Positions 43,967-55,404 are shown, counted from the first letter of the stretch. The stretch is 64,000 bases of DNA from Streptacidiphilus jiangxiensis (GCF_900109465.1 NZ_FOAZ01000001.1:310001-374000), one strand, 5' to 3'. Program-made: numbers and translations. Notes: generated by a model not told the origin, from the letters alone.

Positions 43967-44353
43967 ATGCCCGTGACTTACGACTACACGCCCGACCGCA
44001 CGCCGACCGCCGACCGCGCGCTCGCCGAGGAGTACCTGCTCGCCGAGGAGTACGCCCGGGCGCAGCTCTTCTTCGACTCCAAGGCCTACAGCGACGCCGC
44101 GCTGATCCTGGCGCCGATCGTCGAGGCGGAGCCGACCCATGCCGCCGCCCGGCTGCTGCTGGCCCGCGCCTACTACCACTCGGCGCAGCTGCGTCGCGCG
44201 GAGGAGGAGCTCGGTCGCGTCCTTGCGGCCGACCCGGTCGACGGGTACGCCCGTCTGATGCTGGGGCGGACTCTGGAGCGTCAGGGCGGTCGCGCCGAGG
44301 AGGCGGCGACGCAGCTGCGTCTCGCCGAGGCGATGGGCCAAAGGCTCCTCTGA
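43967..44353 (+). CDS. Small tetratricopeptide-repeat protein
   Basis: This 128-residue soluble protein has about three TPR units ('YARAQLFFDSKAYSDAALIL', 'ARAYYHSAQLRRAEEELGRV', 'LMLGRTLERQGGRAEEAATQ') and probably acts as a protein-binding scaffold. The partner is unknown. GTG 43973, with AAAGGGG 6 nt upstream, is as likely as ATG 43967. It is divergent from the leader peptide and oxygenase and precedes chitinase 2. Confidence 0.82.
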   Translation: MPVTYDYTPDRTPTADRALAEEYLLAEEYARAQLFFDSKAYSDAALILAPIVEAEPTHAAARLLLARAYYHSAQLRRAEEELGRVLAADPVDGYARLMLGRTLERQGGRAEEAATQLRLAEAMGQRLL

Positions 44354-44382
44354 GCCCTAACTCTGACTTAACGTCAGGTCAA

Positions 44383-44398
44383 ATTGGTCCAGACCCTT
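44383..44398 (+). promoter_or_regulatory. DasR-box-like site upstream of chitinase 2
   Basis: TTGGTCCAGACC lies within a 16-mer matching the DasR consensus at 12 of 16 positions by my count. TGGTCCAGACC is also the classical Streptomyces chitinase promoter repeat. It lies 66 bp before the start codon. Confidence 0.65.
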
Positions 44399-44408
44399 GA
44401 CGGAGGGA

Positions 44409-44422
44409 TTGGTACGTACCAA
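44409..44422 (+). promoter_or_regulatory. Perfect 14-bp palindrome upstream of chitinase 2
   Basis: TTGGTACGTACCAA is a perfect palindrome 11 bp downstream of the DasR-like box. It shares the TTGGT half site with that box but has a different centre, suggesting a second regulator or a low-affinity second site. Confidence 0.6.
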
Positions 44423-44463
44423 CGTGTTGGGGTGTCGGGTACACGTCCACACGGAGGTTGCAC

Positions 44464-46890
44464 ATGCCACGCTCCAGACGGCTCGGACTCACACTCGCGG
44501 GGGCGGCCACGGCCTTGCTCGGCCTGGCCGCCTCGCTGCTCGGCGGAACCGCCGGTGCGGCGGCCGCGGGCAACACCACGGGTGCCGCAGCCACCAGCGG
44601 CGGGATCAAGGTCGCCTACTTCGACCAGTGGTCGATCTACCAGAACGCCTTCTACCTGAAGAACCTCGACACCGAGGGGATCGCAGGGAAGCTGAACTAC
44701 CTGATCTACGACTTCGAGAACATCGATCCGAGCAATCTCACCTGCTTCGAGGCGACCAAGGCCACCGACCCCGACCCGGCCGGCGAGAACGACCCGAATG
44801 CCGGTGACGGCGCCGAGGACTCCTTCGCCGACTACCAGAAGTCCTTCGACTCCACCATCAGCGTCGACGGCACCTCCGACGTCTACAACCAGCCCATCGT
44901 CGGCAACTTCCACCAGCTCCAGGAGCTGAAGAAGAAGTACCCGAACCTCAAGGTGCTGCTGTCGATCGGCGGTTGGACCTACTCCAAGTACTTCTCCGAC
45001 GTGGCCGCCACCGACGCCTCGCGGAAGAAGTTCGTCTCCTCCTGCATCGACATGTTCATCAAGGGCAACCTGCCCTCCCAGGGCGGCTACGGCGGCGCCG
45101 GGACCGGAGCCGGGATCTTCGACGGCTTCGACATCGACTGGGAGTACCCAGGCGCGGCCGGCCACCTCGGCAACCACTACTCGGCCGCCGACACCGCCAA
45201 CTACACCGCCCTGCTCGCCGAGTTCCGCAACGAGCTCACCGCCCAGGGTGCGGCCGACGGACACACCTACGCGCTCTCCGCGGCGGTCCCGTCCGGCCAG
45301 GACAAGATCAGCAAGATCCAGACGAACCAGATCGGCCAGTACCTGAACTTTGCCGACGCGATGACGTACGACATGTACGGCGCGTGGAACGCGACCGGGC
45401 CGACCGACGAGCAGGACCCGCTGTACGCGAACCCGAACTCGCCGGAGTCGAAGATCGCCCCCGGCAACGAGACGTACAGCATCGACAACGCCATCCGGGC
45501 CTGGACCGTCGGCGACAGTGCCTACGGCATCCCAGGAGGCTTCCCGGCGAGCAAGCTGACCGTCGGCATCCCGTTCTACTACCGGGGCTGGACCGGAGTG
45601 CCGGCCGGATCGAACCACGGGCTCTACCAGACGGCGACCGGCGGTTCACCAGGGCAGACGGACTCCGGCAACGTGCCGGGCGTGGCCATGTACAAGGAAC
45701 TGAACGGCGTCGTGAACAACGCGTCGGACACCTTCTGGGATCCGACGACCGACTCCGCCTACTTCTACGACGGCAACAACTTCTACGGCGGTGAGGACGC
45801 CCAGTCCATCCAGGCGCGCGCGGACTACGCGCACTGCAACGGGCTCGGCGGGTTCATGATGTTCTCGCTCTACGACCTGGATCCGGCCACGACGCTCTTC
45901 AACGACGCGGTCACCGACATCAACGGCTCCGCGAGCACCTGCCCCTCGCCCTCGGGCAGCCCGACCGGCACCCCGACCGAGTCCGTGTCGGTGACCAGCC
46001 CCGGCAACCAGACCGGGACGGTGGGGACGGCGGCGTCGGTGCAGGTCTCCGGGTCGGACTCGGCGGGTAAGTCGTTGACGTACTCGGCGACGGGTCTGCC
46101 GGCGGGGCTGAGTATCTCCTCGTCGGGTCTGATCTCCGGGACGCCGACCGCGGCCGGGACGTCGAACGTGACGGTCACGGCCTCTTCCGGCACCGCGACC
46201 GGCTCGACCTCCTTCACCTGGACCGTGAACGCCCAGGGTGCGGAGACGGTGTCGGTGACCAGCCCGGGCAACCAGACCGGGACGGTGGGGACGGCGGCGT
46301 CGGTGCAGGTCTCCGGGTCGGACTCGGCGGGTAAGTCGTTGACGTACTCGGCGACGGGTCTGCCGGCGGGGCTGAGTATCTCCTCGTCGGGTCTGATCTC
46401 CGGGACGCCGACCGCGGCCGGGACGTCGAACGTGACGGTCACGGCCTCCTCGGGCACCGCGACCGGCTCGACCTCCTTCACCTGGACGGTCAACGCGAGC
46501 GGCGGCTCCGGAGCCCTGGCCAACGGCGGCTTCGAATCCGGCAGCCTGAGCCCGTGGACCTGCCAGTCCGGCAGTGCGGTCGTGAGCAGCCCGGTGCACT
46601 CCGGTAGCTACGCGCTCCAGGTCGTCCCCTCGTCCAGCACCACGGGCGAGTGCGACCAGACCGTCACCCTGCAGCCCAACCACAGTTACACGCTGACCGG
46701 TTGGGTCCAGGGGCCGTACGCCTACATCGGCGTCAGCGGCGGCGCGAGCGGCAGCACCTGGTCCAGCGGGACCAGTTGGAACAAGCTGACCGTGTCGTTC
46801 ACCACCGGCGCCAGCGGGACGGTCACGGTCTACGTCCACGGCTGGTACGCACAGGGCAACGTCAACGCCGACGACTTCAGCGTGAGCTGA
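44464..46890 (+). CDS. Secreted modular GH18 chitinase 2
   Basis: This 808-residue enzyme has a signal peptide (residues 1-37), a GH18 barrel (about 50-490; motif 'DGFDIDWEYPG', with Glu as acid and an insertion domain before 'AMTYDMYGAW'), two identical 83-residue Ig-like domains, and a C-terminal binding module ('ALANGGFESGSLSPWTC' to 'NADDFSVS'). That last module is homologous to the N-terminal module of chitinase 1. It degrades chitin outside the cell. ATG 44464 has GGAGG 6 nt upstream. Confidence 0.94.
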   Translation: MPRSRRLGLTLAGAATALLGLAASLLGGTAGAAAAGNTTGAAATSGGIKVAYFDQWSIYQNAFYLKNLDTEGIAGKLNYLIYDFENIDPSNLTCFEATKATDPDPAGENDPNAGDGAEDSFADYQKSFDSTISVDGTSDVYNQPIVGNFHQLQELKKKYPNLKVLLSIGGWTYSKYFSDVAATDASRKKFVSSCIDMFIKGNLPSQGGYGGAGTGAGIFDGFDIDWEYPGAAGHLGNHYSAADTANYTALLAEFRNELTAQGAADGHTYALSAAVPSGQDKISKIQTNQIGQYLNFADAMTYDMYGAWNATGPTDEQDPLYANPNSPESKIAPGNETYSIDNAIRAWTVGDSAYGIPGGFPASKLTVGIPFYYRGWTGVPAGSNHGLYQTATGGSPGQTDSGNVPGVAMYKELNGVVNNASDTFWDPTTDSAYFYDGNNFYGGEDAQSIQARADYAHCNGLGGFMMFSLYDLDPATTLFNDAVTDINGSASTCPSPSGSPTGTPTESVSVTSPGNQTGTVGTAASVQVSGSDSAGKSLTYSATGLPAGLSISSSGLISGTPTAAGTSNVTVTASSGTATGSTSFTWTVNAQGAETVSVTSPGNQTGTVGTAASVQVSGSDSAGKSLTYSATGLPAGLSISSSGLISGTPTAAGTSNVTVTASSGTATGSTSFTWTVNASGGSGALANGGFESGSLSPWTCQSGSAVVSSPVHSGSYALQVVPSSSTTGECDQTVTLQPNHSYTLTGWVQGPYAYIGVSGGASGSTWSSGTSWNKLTVSFTTGASGTVTVYVHGWYAQGNVNADDFSVS
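45985..46497. repeat. Two near-identical 249-bp repeats encoding Ig-like domains
   Basis: Copies at 45985-46233 and 46249-46497 (264-bp offset) encode identical 83-residue domains starting 'VSVTSPGNQTGTVG'. Only a few third-position differences are visible, so the duplication is recent or kept uniform by recombination. Confidence 0.92.
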
Positions 46891-46911
46891 CGCCGCAGCA
46901 GACGTGACGCC

Positions 46912-48297
46912 TCAGGGGCGGGTCATCCGCAGCACGTCCAGAGCCTGGTCGAGCTGCTCCTCGGTGATCCGCCCCGCCGCCACGTGACCGCGTTCCAGTA
47001 CCACCTGGCGGATCGTCTTGCGTTCCGCCAGCGCCTGCTTCGCGATCTTCGCGGCCTCCTCGTAGCCGAGGACGCGGTTGAGCGGGGTGACGATCGACGG
47101 GGACGACTCCGCGTACTCGCGCAGCCGCTCGACGTTGGCCGTCACCCCGTCGACGGTGCGGTCCGCCAGCAGTCGGGCGACGCTCGCGAGCAGACGCACC
47201 GACTCCAGCACGTTGCGGGCCAGCACCGGAAGCATCACGTTCAGCTCGAAGCTGCCGCTCGCGCCGGCCATCGTCACCGTCGTGTCGTTGCCGATGACCT
47301 GCGCTGCGACCATCAGCGTGGCCTCCGGGATCACCGGGTTGACCTTGCCCGGCATGATCGAGGAACCCGGCTGCAGATCCGGCAGGTTGATCTCGCCGAG
47401 ACCGGTGCGCGGGCCGGAACCCATCCAGCGCAGATCGTTGGAGATCTTGGTGAACCCGACCGCGATCGTGCGCAGCTGACCGCTCAGCTCCACCAGACCG
47501 TCCCGGGCGCCCTGCGCCTCGAAGTGGTCGCGGGCCTCCGTCAGCGGCAGGCCGGTGGCCCGGGCCACCTCGCCGATGACCGCGGCGGAGAAGCCTGGCG
47601 GGGTGTTGATCCCCGTCCCCACCGCCGTCCCGCCGAGCGGCAGCTCGGCGACGCGCGGCAACACCGCGCGCAGCCGCTCGACGCCGTTGCGCACCTGTGC
47701 CGCATAGCCGCCGAACTCCTGGCCCAGCGTCACCGGTGTGGCGTCCATCAGGTGCGTGCGACCCGACTTGACGACGGTCGCGAACTCCTCGGCCTTGCGC
47801 GCGAGCGCGTCCGCGAGGTGGTTCAGTGCCGGGATCAGGTCGTGCGTCACGGCGGCGGTCGCCGCGATGTGGATCGAGCTCGGGAACACGTCGTTCGACG
47901 ACTGGCTCGCGTTGACATGGTCGTTCGGATGAACCGGCCGACCGAGCCGTTCACCGGCCAGCGTCGCGACGACCTCGTTCACATTCATGTTGGAGGACGT
48001 GCCCGAGCCCGTCTGGAACACGTCGATCGGGAACTGGTCGTCCCAGCGCCCGGCCGCGACCTCCTTGGCGGCGCTGCGGATGGCCGCGGCGGTCTCCTGG
48101 TCCAGCACGCCGAGCTTCGCGTTCACCTTCGCGGCGGCGGCCTTGATCTGCGCCAGCGCCGCGATGTGCGCGCGCTCGAGCCGCTGCCCCGAGATGGGGA
48201 AGTTCTCCACCGCGCGCTGCGTCTGCGCGCCCCACTTGGCCTCGGCGGGGACGCGCACCTCGCCCATCGAGTCGTGCTCGATCCGGAAGCTGTCCAT
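46912..48297 (-). CDS. fumC: Class II fumarate hydratase FumC
   Basis: This 461-residue, iron-free fumarase interconverts fumarate and malate in the TCA cycle. The superfamily signature '[12 protein letters not shown]' and '[16 protein letters not shown]' are present. It lies on the same strand as, and 110 bp downstream of, a class I fumarase. Both gene stops and starts are clean. Confidence 0.96.
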   Translation of the reverse strand: MDSFRIEHDSMGEVRVPAEAKWGAQTQRAVENFPISGQRLERAHIAALAQIKAAAAKVNAKLGVLDQETAAAIRSAAKEVAAGRWDDQFPIDVFQTGSGTSSNMNVNEVVATLAGERLGRPVHPNDHVNASQSSNDVFPSSIHIAATAAVTHDLIPALNHLADALARKAEEFATVVKSGRTHLMDATPVTLGQEFGGYAAQVRNGVERLRAVLPRVAELPLGGTAVGTGINTPPGFSAAVIGEVARATGLPLTEARDHFEAQGARDGLVELSGQLRTIAVGFTKISNDLRWMGSGPRTGLGEINLPDLQPGSSIMPGKVNPVIPEATLMVAAQVIGNDTTVTMAGASGSFELNVMLPVLARNVLESVRLLASVARLLADRTVDGVTANVERLREYAESSPSIVTPLNRVLGYEEAAKIAKQALAERKTIRQVVLERGHVAAGRITEEQLDQALDVLRMTRP

Positions 48298-48366
48298 GTC
48301 CCGATCAGCGTCCCAGGGCGGGTTTGTGTTCCCGCCCTGGACACGCCGATCAGGAGTCCGCCACCT

Positions 48367-48407
48367 GGTTCAGCCCTTCGGGCCGACCGGGCTCGTCACA
48401 TACCGGT

Positions 48408-48429
<22 letters not shown>
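48367..48429. repeat. Tandem copy of the 3' end of the class I fumarase gene
   Basis: A 25-bp sequence (GGTTCAGCCCTTCGGGCCGA and five more bases) occurs at 48367-48391 and 48405-48429, 38 bp apart. The second copy is the last codons and stop of the class I fumarase; the first lies just beyond. Each folds as a small CCC-TTCG-GGG-type hairpin, so the pair may act as tandem terminators. Confidence 0.8.
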
Positions 48430-50066
<1,637 letters not shown>

Positions 50067-50218
50067 GTGCGGACAGTCCTCACGGGTCAGGCGTCGTCGT
50101 CGGCGCGCCTTCCAGGGTATCCACCGCGTCTGCGCGGGCCCGGGGCCGGTCCCGTGAGGGTGGGCGGGATCACACTGTCACTGGTCACCCACTGGGACGG
50201 CTGACTAAGCTCGGCGCC

Positions 50219-50935
50219 GTGGACAACTCCTCGTCGTCAGCGTCGGAGCCCGAGCGTCTCCCGGAGTCGGCCCCGCAGGACCGGCCCGTGCCGCAGCCTG
50301 CGGTGAGGTCCTTCGCCGACCCCGCCGAGGGCGACCTGCGTGCCTCGGACGCGGACCGTGAGCGCGTCGCCGCCGCGCTGCGCGACGCCTACGCGGAGGG
50401 CCGGCTGGACGCCGAGGAGCACTCCCAGCGCCTGGACGCCGCCTACGCGGCGAAGACGCTCGGCGAGCTGGTCCCGCTCACCCGTGACCTGCCCGCCCAT
50501 GACCGCGTGCAGCGCCCCGGGGCCGCTCCCGCGCGGGCGGAGGAGCCGGTGCCCGCGACGGGGTCGAACGAAGTGGTGGCGATCTTCGGCGGCGCCGTGC
50601 GCAAGGGCCGCTTCCGGACCGGGCGGTTCATGAAGGCCCGTGCGATCTTCGGCGGCATCACCATCGACCTGACCGAGGCCGTCTTCGACGTGCCCGAGCT
50701 GGTCATCGAGGTCAACGCCGTCTTCGGCGGGATCGACGTGAAGGTGCCCGACAACGTCTCCCTGCACGGCGGCGGCGCAGGTATCTTCGGCGGCTTCGAC
50801 GTGCGCGAGGAGGAGGGCACGGACCCGAACGGGCCCGTGGTCACCATCCGCGGCAAGGCGGTCTTCGGCGGTGTCTCGGCGCGGCAGCGGCGGCACACCC
50901 TGGGTGGCCGGATCGAGCGGGGCCTCGGGCGCTGA
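50219..50935 (+). CDS. DUF1707 / LiaF-like domain protein
   Basis: This 238-residue protein has a DUF1707 domain ('LRASDADRERVAAALRDAYA', about residues 40-95) and a C-terminal beta-rich domain with repeated 'IFGG' turns, as in LiaF-type cell-envelope stress proteins. It has no TM helix. GTG 50219 has no ribosome site; a TAAGCT -10-like box at 50206-50211 suggests a leaderless transcript. It is divergent from the class I fumarase gene. Confidence 0.88.
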   Translation: MDNSSSSASEPERLPESAPQDRPVPQPAVRSFADPAEGDLRASDADRERVAAALRDAYAEGRLDAEEHSQRLDAAYAAKTLGELVPLTRDLPAHDRVQRPGAAPARAEEPVPATGSNEVVAIFGGAVRKGRFRTGRFMKARAIFGGITIDLTEAVFDVPELVIEVNAVFGGIDVKVPDNVSLHGGGAGIFGGFDVREEEGTDPNGPVVTIRGKAVFGGVSARQRRHTLGGRIERGLGR

Positions 50936-50971
50936 AGCGCCGGGCCCGCCGGGCTTTCCGGGGCCTGTCGG

Positions 50972-51349
50972 TCAGGCGGTGCGCCGGGCGTCGAAGGTCG
51001 GCGGGCGGCGGCGGTCCGGCTGCGGGCCGAAGCGGTTCTCGGTGAGTTCACCCTCGTCGGCCATGAAGGCCAGCACCACCAGGGTGCCGGCGATCGGCAC
51101 GACGCCGATCAGCGCCCACCAGCCGGTGCGGCCGGTGTCGTGGAGTCGCCGGACGGTCAGTGCGAGCGTGGGCAGGAACGTGGCGGCGAGGTAGACGGCG
51201 TAGGGGACGAGCGTGCCGGTCCACAGGCCGAGGGCGTAGAGGCCGCCGAGCAGTACGAGCTGGAAAAGGAAGAAGATCCAGTATTCGAGGCCGCCCGCGC
51301 GCCCCTTGAAGCCGGCGTAGTTCCGCAGGACGGCCAGGTACCACTGCAT
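50972..51349 (-). CDS. DUF805 family membrane protein
   Basis: This 125-residue protein has three to four TM helices and the DUF805 patterns 'MQWYLAVLRNYAGFKGRAGG' and 'LALTVRRLHDTGRTGWWAL'. The family is widespread, with unknown function. It converges on the DUF1707 gene (36 bp apart). Confidence 0.92.
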   Translation of the reverse strand: MQWYLAVLRNYAGFKGRAGGLEYWIFFLFQLVLLGGLYALGLWTGTLVPYAVYLAATFLPTLALTVRRLHDTGRTGWWALIGVVPIAGTLVVLAFMADEGELTENRFGPQPDRRRPPTFDARRTA

Positions 51350-51482
51350 GATGTGCGTCGCTCTTCCGCTTGTTCCGGGCGCCCGGCCCGGACCCCCCGA
51401 GCGGCGCGTTCACAGTCTCTGCACACTTTGATGCCGGATCAATCCGCCGATCGGCGCCCCCGGATCGGGGGGACGGTTCGGT

Positions 51483-52286
51483 TCACACCGGCTGTGGGGT
51501 GAGTGCTGTCGCCTGTGTGTACCGGGCGGACACGAGGTCGGCGACCAGCGGGTGGTCGGCGAGCGGTCGGGTGAGCGCCCACGCGGCGCCCTCGGTGACG
51601 AGCCTGTCCAGAGCGGCTGTGAACCGTCCGGGGGCGAGCAGGTGGGCGGCGACGAGTACACGACGGTGCCCCCGTGCGCGGAGGGAGGCCAGGGCGTCGG
51701 GGACGGAGGGTGCGGAGCCGGAGTGGTAACCGACGGCCAGGTCGATCGGGCCGCGCTCGCGCCCCAGCAGTCCGCGCAGATCGCGCGCGGCCTGCTCGGC
51801 ACCCCCGTTGCCGCCCGGCCGGGACGAGCCCGCGGCGGCGAGCAGGATCGCGTCGGCGTCGGCGTCAGCCCCGGTGTCGGTGTCGGCATGGGCAGCGGCA
51901 CCCTGGTGGGCCCGCGCTGCGCTTCGCCTCGTGCCTGCCTGTGCCGCCTCCGCCGTGTGCAGGCGGTCGAGGAGCGCGTGGGCGATCTCCGGCGCGCCGC
52001 TCAGCGTCGGTGTGAGCACCGCGTCGGTCCCGGCGACGATCGCCGGGATGTCGACGGTCCCGTGGTATCCGGAGCCCAGCAGCAGGGGCACCACGACCGC
52101 GCCCGGTCGGTCGGCGAGCGTCTCTGCGAGATGCGGTCCCTGGTGGTCGAGGTGTCCGACGACCGGCCGGACACCGCAGCGGCTGTGAACCGAGTCGACC
52201 AACCGGGCGACCGTGTGTGCCGCGCCGGGCAGGGCGCTGCCGTGAACCGCGAGGACCAGAGCCCGTGAGGGTGCATGGGTGCACAT
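51483..52286 (-). CDS. Sirohydrochlorin chelatase (CbiX/SirB family)
   Basis: This 267-residue two-domain chelatase inserts Fe (or Co) into sirohydrochlorin. The active-site His is in 'LVLAVHGSALPG'. The two similar halves are joined by a low-complexity Asp/Ala/Thr segment ('ADTDTGADADADA') around residue 140. It is divergent from the siroheme-dependent nitrite reductase gene, so it most likely supplies siroheme to that enzyme. ATG 52286 has no clear ribosome site. Confidence 0.88.
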   Translation of the reverse strand: MCTHAPSRALVLAVHGSALPGAAHTVARLVDSVHSRCGVRPVVGHLDHQGPHLAETLADRPGAVVVPLLLGSGYHGTVDIPAIVAGTDAVLTPTLSGAPEIAHALLDRLHTAEAAQAGTRRSAARAHQGAAAHADTDTGADADADAILLAAAGSSRPGGNGGAEQAARDLRGLLGRERGPIDLAVGYHSGSAPSVPDALASLRARGHRRVLVAAHLLAPGRFTAALDRLVTEGAAWALTRPLADHPLVADLVSARYTQATALTPQPV

Positions 52287-52440
52287 GACATCGACGGTAG
52301 GCGCGGACCGTGCCCGCGCCGCAGGGCCCAACGTCCCCGGGGATCAGGGCTTTCGACGCCGGATCCGGAGGGCCCGCCCGGCCTACGGTCGAGGACGTAC
52401 GAAGTTCGAAGCTGCGCAGGAACACGCGAGGGACGTCGTC

Positions 52441-55248
52441 ATGGGACAGACGCTGGTGGTCGTCGGCCACGGCATGGTGGGTCACCGACTGCTGGAGGCG
52501 CTCGCCGAGCGGAGCGCGTTCGCGGGTGCGGGAGGCGGCACCGGCTGGAGCGTGGTGGTGCTGGCCGAGGAGGCCCGCCCGGCCTACGACCGGGTGCACC
52601 TGTCCTCGCTGTTCACCGGTGCGGCACCCGCCGACCTGAGCCTGGTCGCCCCGGACTTCCTCCGCCGCCACGGCGTGGACCTGCGGCTCGGCGACCCGGC
52701 CGTGCACCTCGACACCGTGGCCCGCCGGGTGACCGCCGCCTCCGGCGCGGTCTTCGGCTACGACGCGCTGGTGCTGGCCACCGGCTCGTACCCGTTCGTC
52801 CCACCGATCCCCGGCGCCGACGCCTCGGGCTGTTTCAGCTACCGCACGGTGGAGGACGTGGACGCGATCACCGTGGCGGCCGCCGCTGCACGTACAGGCG
52901 TCGTGGTGGGCGGCGGCCTGCTCGGGCTGGAGGCCGCCGGAGCCCTGCGCACGCTCGGACTCGAGACCCACGTGGTCGAGTTCGCGGAGCGGCTGATGCC
53001 GCTCCAGGTCGACGCCGGCGGAGCGGCGGCGCTGCGCTCGACCATCGAGGACATGGGGGTCGGCGTGCACACCGGGGTGGGCGCCAAGGAGGTGCTCACC
53101 GCCGCCGACGGCCGGGTCCGGGGTCTGCGTCTGAGCAGCGGGGAGACGATCGACGCCGACCTGGTGGTCTTCTCGGCCGGGGTCCGCCCGCGGGACCGTC
53201 TCGCCCGGGAATCCGGCCTGGCGACCGGGGACCGCGGCGGGATCCTCGTCGACGCGCAGTGCCGCACCGGCGACAGGCACGTGTTCGCGATCGGCGAGTG
53301 CGCCCGGACCGTGGACGGCAGGGTCCACGGTCTGGTCGGCCCCGGCTACCGGATGGCCGAGGCCGTCGCCGACGCCCTGGCCGGCCCCGGGACCACCGTG
53401 TTCACCGGCGCGGACAGCTCCACCAAGCTGAAGCTGATGGGTGCGGACGTCGCCTCCTTCGGCGACCCGTTCGCGGAGGAGGGCGCGGAGGGGGAAGCCG
53501 TCGCGGTGATCTTCGCCGACGAGCGCTCCGGGGTCTACAAGAAGCTGCTGCTCGGCGCGGACGGCCGGCTCCTCGGCGGCATCCTGGTGGGCGACGCGGC
53601 CGCGTACGGCGCGCTCCAGCCGCACGCGGGTGCGGACCGACCGCTGCCCGCCCCGGCAGAAGCGTTTCTGCTCCCTGCGGACGCAGCCACGGCCGCGTCC
53701 GGCTCCGGCGGGGCGCTGCCGGGCGCGGAGGCGCTTCCCGACGAGGCGGTGCTCTGCTCCTGCCACAACGTCACCAAGGGCCGGGTCCGGGCGGCGGTCA
53801 CCGAGCAGGGGGCCGTGGACCTCGCGGGCGTCAAGCGCTGCACCAAGGCCGGCACGGGCTGCGGGGGCTGCGTCGGCTCGCTGCAAGCGGTGCTGGACGC
53901 CGAGCTCGCCGCCGCGGGCATCCCGCGACGGCCCGGCATCTGCCCGCACTTCGAGCACTCGCGCTCCGAGTTGTACGAGCTGATCCGCACCGAGCACGTC
54001 CGCACCTTCAGCGAGCTGCTGGAACGCTTCGGCGTACCCGGGGTGACGGACGGTTGTGCGGTCTGCAAGCCGGTCGTCGCCAACTGCCTGGCCGCGCTCG
54101 GCCCCGAGCTCGGTCTGCGGCACGTCCTCGACGGTGAGCAGGCCACCCTGCAGGACTCCAACGACCTCTTCCTCGCCAACCTGCAGAAGGACGGCACCTA
54201 CTCCGTCGTCCCGCGCATCCCCGGCGGCGAGATCACCCCCGAGGGCCTGATCGCCATTGCCGAGGTGGCACGCGACTTCGGCCTCTACACGAAGATCACC
54301 GGCGGCCAGCGGATCGACCTGTTCGGTGCGACGCGCGAGCGGCTCCCCGCGATCTGGCGGCGGCTCGTCGCGGCCGGCTTCGAATCCGGGCAGGCCTACG
54401 GAAAGTCCCTGCGCACCGTCAAATCCTGTGTGGGTGCCAAGTTCTGCCGGTTCGGCCAGGGCGACTCGGTGCAGCTCGCGATCGACCTGGAGCTGCGCTA
54501 CCGGGGCCTGCGGACACCCCACAAGATCAAGGGTGGCGTCTCCGGCTGCCTGCGGGAGTGCGCCGAGGCGCGCGGCAAGGATCTTGGCGTCATCGCGACC
54601 GCGTCCGGCTGGAACCTCTACGTCTGCGGCAACGGCGGTACCACCCCGCGCCACGCGGACCTGCTGGCCGCGGACCTCTCGGCGGCGGAGCTGTTCCGGT
54701 TGATCGACCGGTTCCTCATGTACTACGTCCGCACGGCCGAACGGCTGGAGCGGACCGCCGCCTGGATCGAGCGGCTTGACGGCGGACTGGAGCACCTTCG
54801 CCAGGTGCTGGTGGAGGACTCCCTCGGCCTGTGCACCGAACTGGAGGCGATGATGGACCGCCATGTCGCCGCCTACCGGGACGAGTGGCAGGCCGTCCTG
54901 GACGATCCCGCTGCGCTCGCCCGCTTCGAGGCGCCGCGCGACGCGGCGACCGCGGCGGCGGATCTGGAGATCGGCCGCGGCCGGGTGGCCTTCCTGCCTG
55001 ACGGCACCGAGGCGGCGCTCTTCAAGGACCCGAGCGGCGCCGTTCACGTGGTCGGCAACCGTGACCCGTTCTCCGGCGCGGACGTCCTGGCCGACGGCAT
55101 CCTGGGAGAACGGGACGGCGCGCCCGTGGTGGCCTCGCCCATGTACAAGCAGGAGTTCGACCTGCGCACCGGCGCCAGCGTCGATGATCCCGAGGTCACC
55201 GTGCCCGTGCTGTCAATACCGGCGCCCGCCAAGGGCTTTGTCATATGA
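52441..55248 (+). CDS. nirB: Fused NirB-NirD assimilatory nitrite reductase (NAD(P)H)
   Basis: This 935-residue enzyme reduces nitrite to ammonium. Order: FAD/NAD domain ('VVGHGMVGHRLLE'), two BFD-like iron-sulfur domains ('CSCHNVTKGRV' with 'CTKAGTGCGGC'; 'GCAVCKPVVANC'), and nitrite reductase halves with the siroheme/4Fe-4S cysteines ('SCVGAKFC', 'GCLRECAEARG'). The last 92 residues ('GRGRVAFLPDGTEAALF' to the end) are NirD-like, normally a separate protein of about 110 residues; the first strand is shortened. ATG 52441 has GAGGGAC upstream. The divergent chelatase supplies siroheme. Confidence 0.94.
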   Translation: MGQTLVVVGHGMVGHRLLEALAERSAFAGAGGGTGWSVVVLAEEARPAYDRVHLSSLFTGAAPADLSLVAPDFLRRHGVDLRLGDPAVHLDTVARRVTAASGAVFGYDALVLATGSYPFVPPIPGADASGCFSYRTVEDVDAITVAAAAARTGVVVGGGLLGLEAAGALRTLGLETHVVEFAERLMPLQVDAGGAAALRSTIEDMGVGVHTGVGAKEVLTAADGRVRGLRLSSGETIDADLVVFSAGVRPRDRLARESGLATGDRGGILVDAQCRTGDRHVFAIGECARTVDGRVHGLVGPGYRMAEAVADALAGPGTTVFTGADSSTKLKLMGADVASFGDPFAEEGAEGEAVAVIFADERSGVYKKLLLGADGRLLGGILVGDAAAYGALQPHAGADRPLPAPAEAFLLPADAATAASGSGGALPGAEALPDEAVLCSCHNVTKGRVRAAVTEQGAVDLAGVKRCTKAGTGCGGCVGSLQAVLDAELAAAGIPRRPGICPHFEHSRSELYELIRTEHVRTFSELLERFGVPGVTDGCAVCKPVVANCLAALGPELGLRHVLDGEQATLQDSNDLFLANLQKDGTYSVVPRIPGGEITPEGLIAIAEVARDFGLYTKITGGQRIDLFGATRERLPAIWRRLVAAGFESGQAYGKSLRTVKSCVGAKFCRFGQGDSVQLAIDLELRYRGLRTPHKIKGGVSGCLRECAEARGKDLGVIATASGWNLYVCGNGGTTPRHADLLAADLSAAELFRLIDRFLMYYVRTAERLERTAAWIERLDGGLEHLRQVLVEDSLGLCTELEAMMDRHVAAYRDEWQAVLDDPAALARFEAPRDAATAAADLEIGRGRVAFLPDGTEAALFKDPSGAVHVVGNRDPFSGADVLADGILGERDGAPVVASPMYKQEFDLRTGASVDDPEVTVPVLSIPAPAKGFVI

Positions 55249-55404
55249 CAGTCTGTCGATCGGATTGTGTGCCGTGTGCATGAATCGGCGTATGCCGGGG
55301 TAGATCCCGGGGCACACCGCATCGTCAAGTAGGCGTCCCCCAGCGCCCGACGCTGCTACGCGAGTGTGTGTACCCTCCCCCAGGCCCGTCGTCAGGAGTG
55401 CGCC

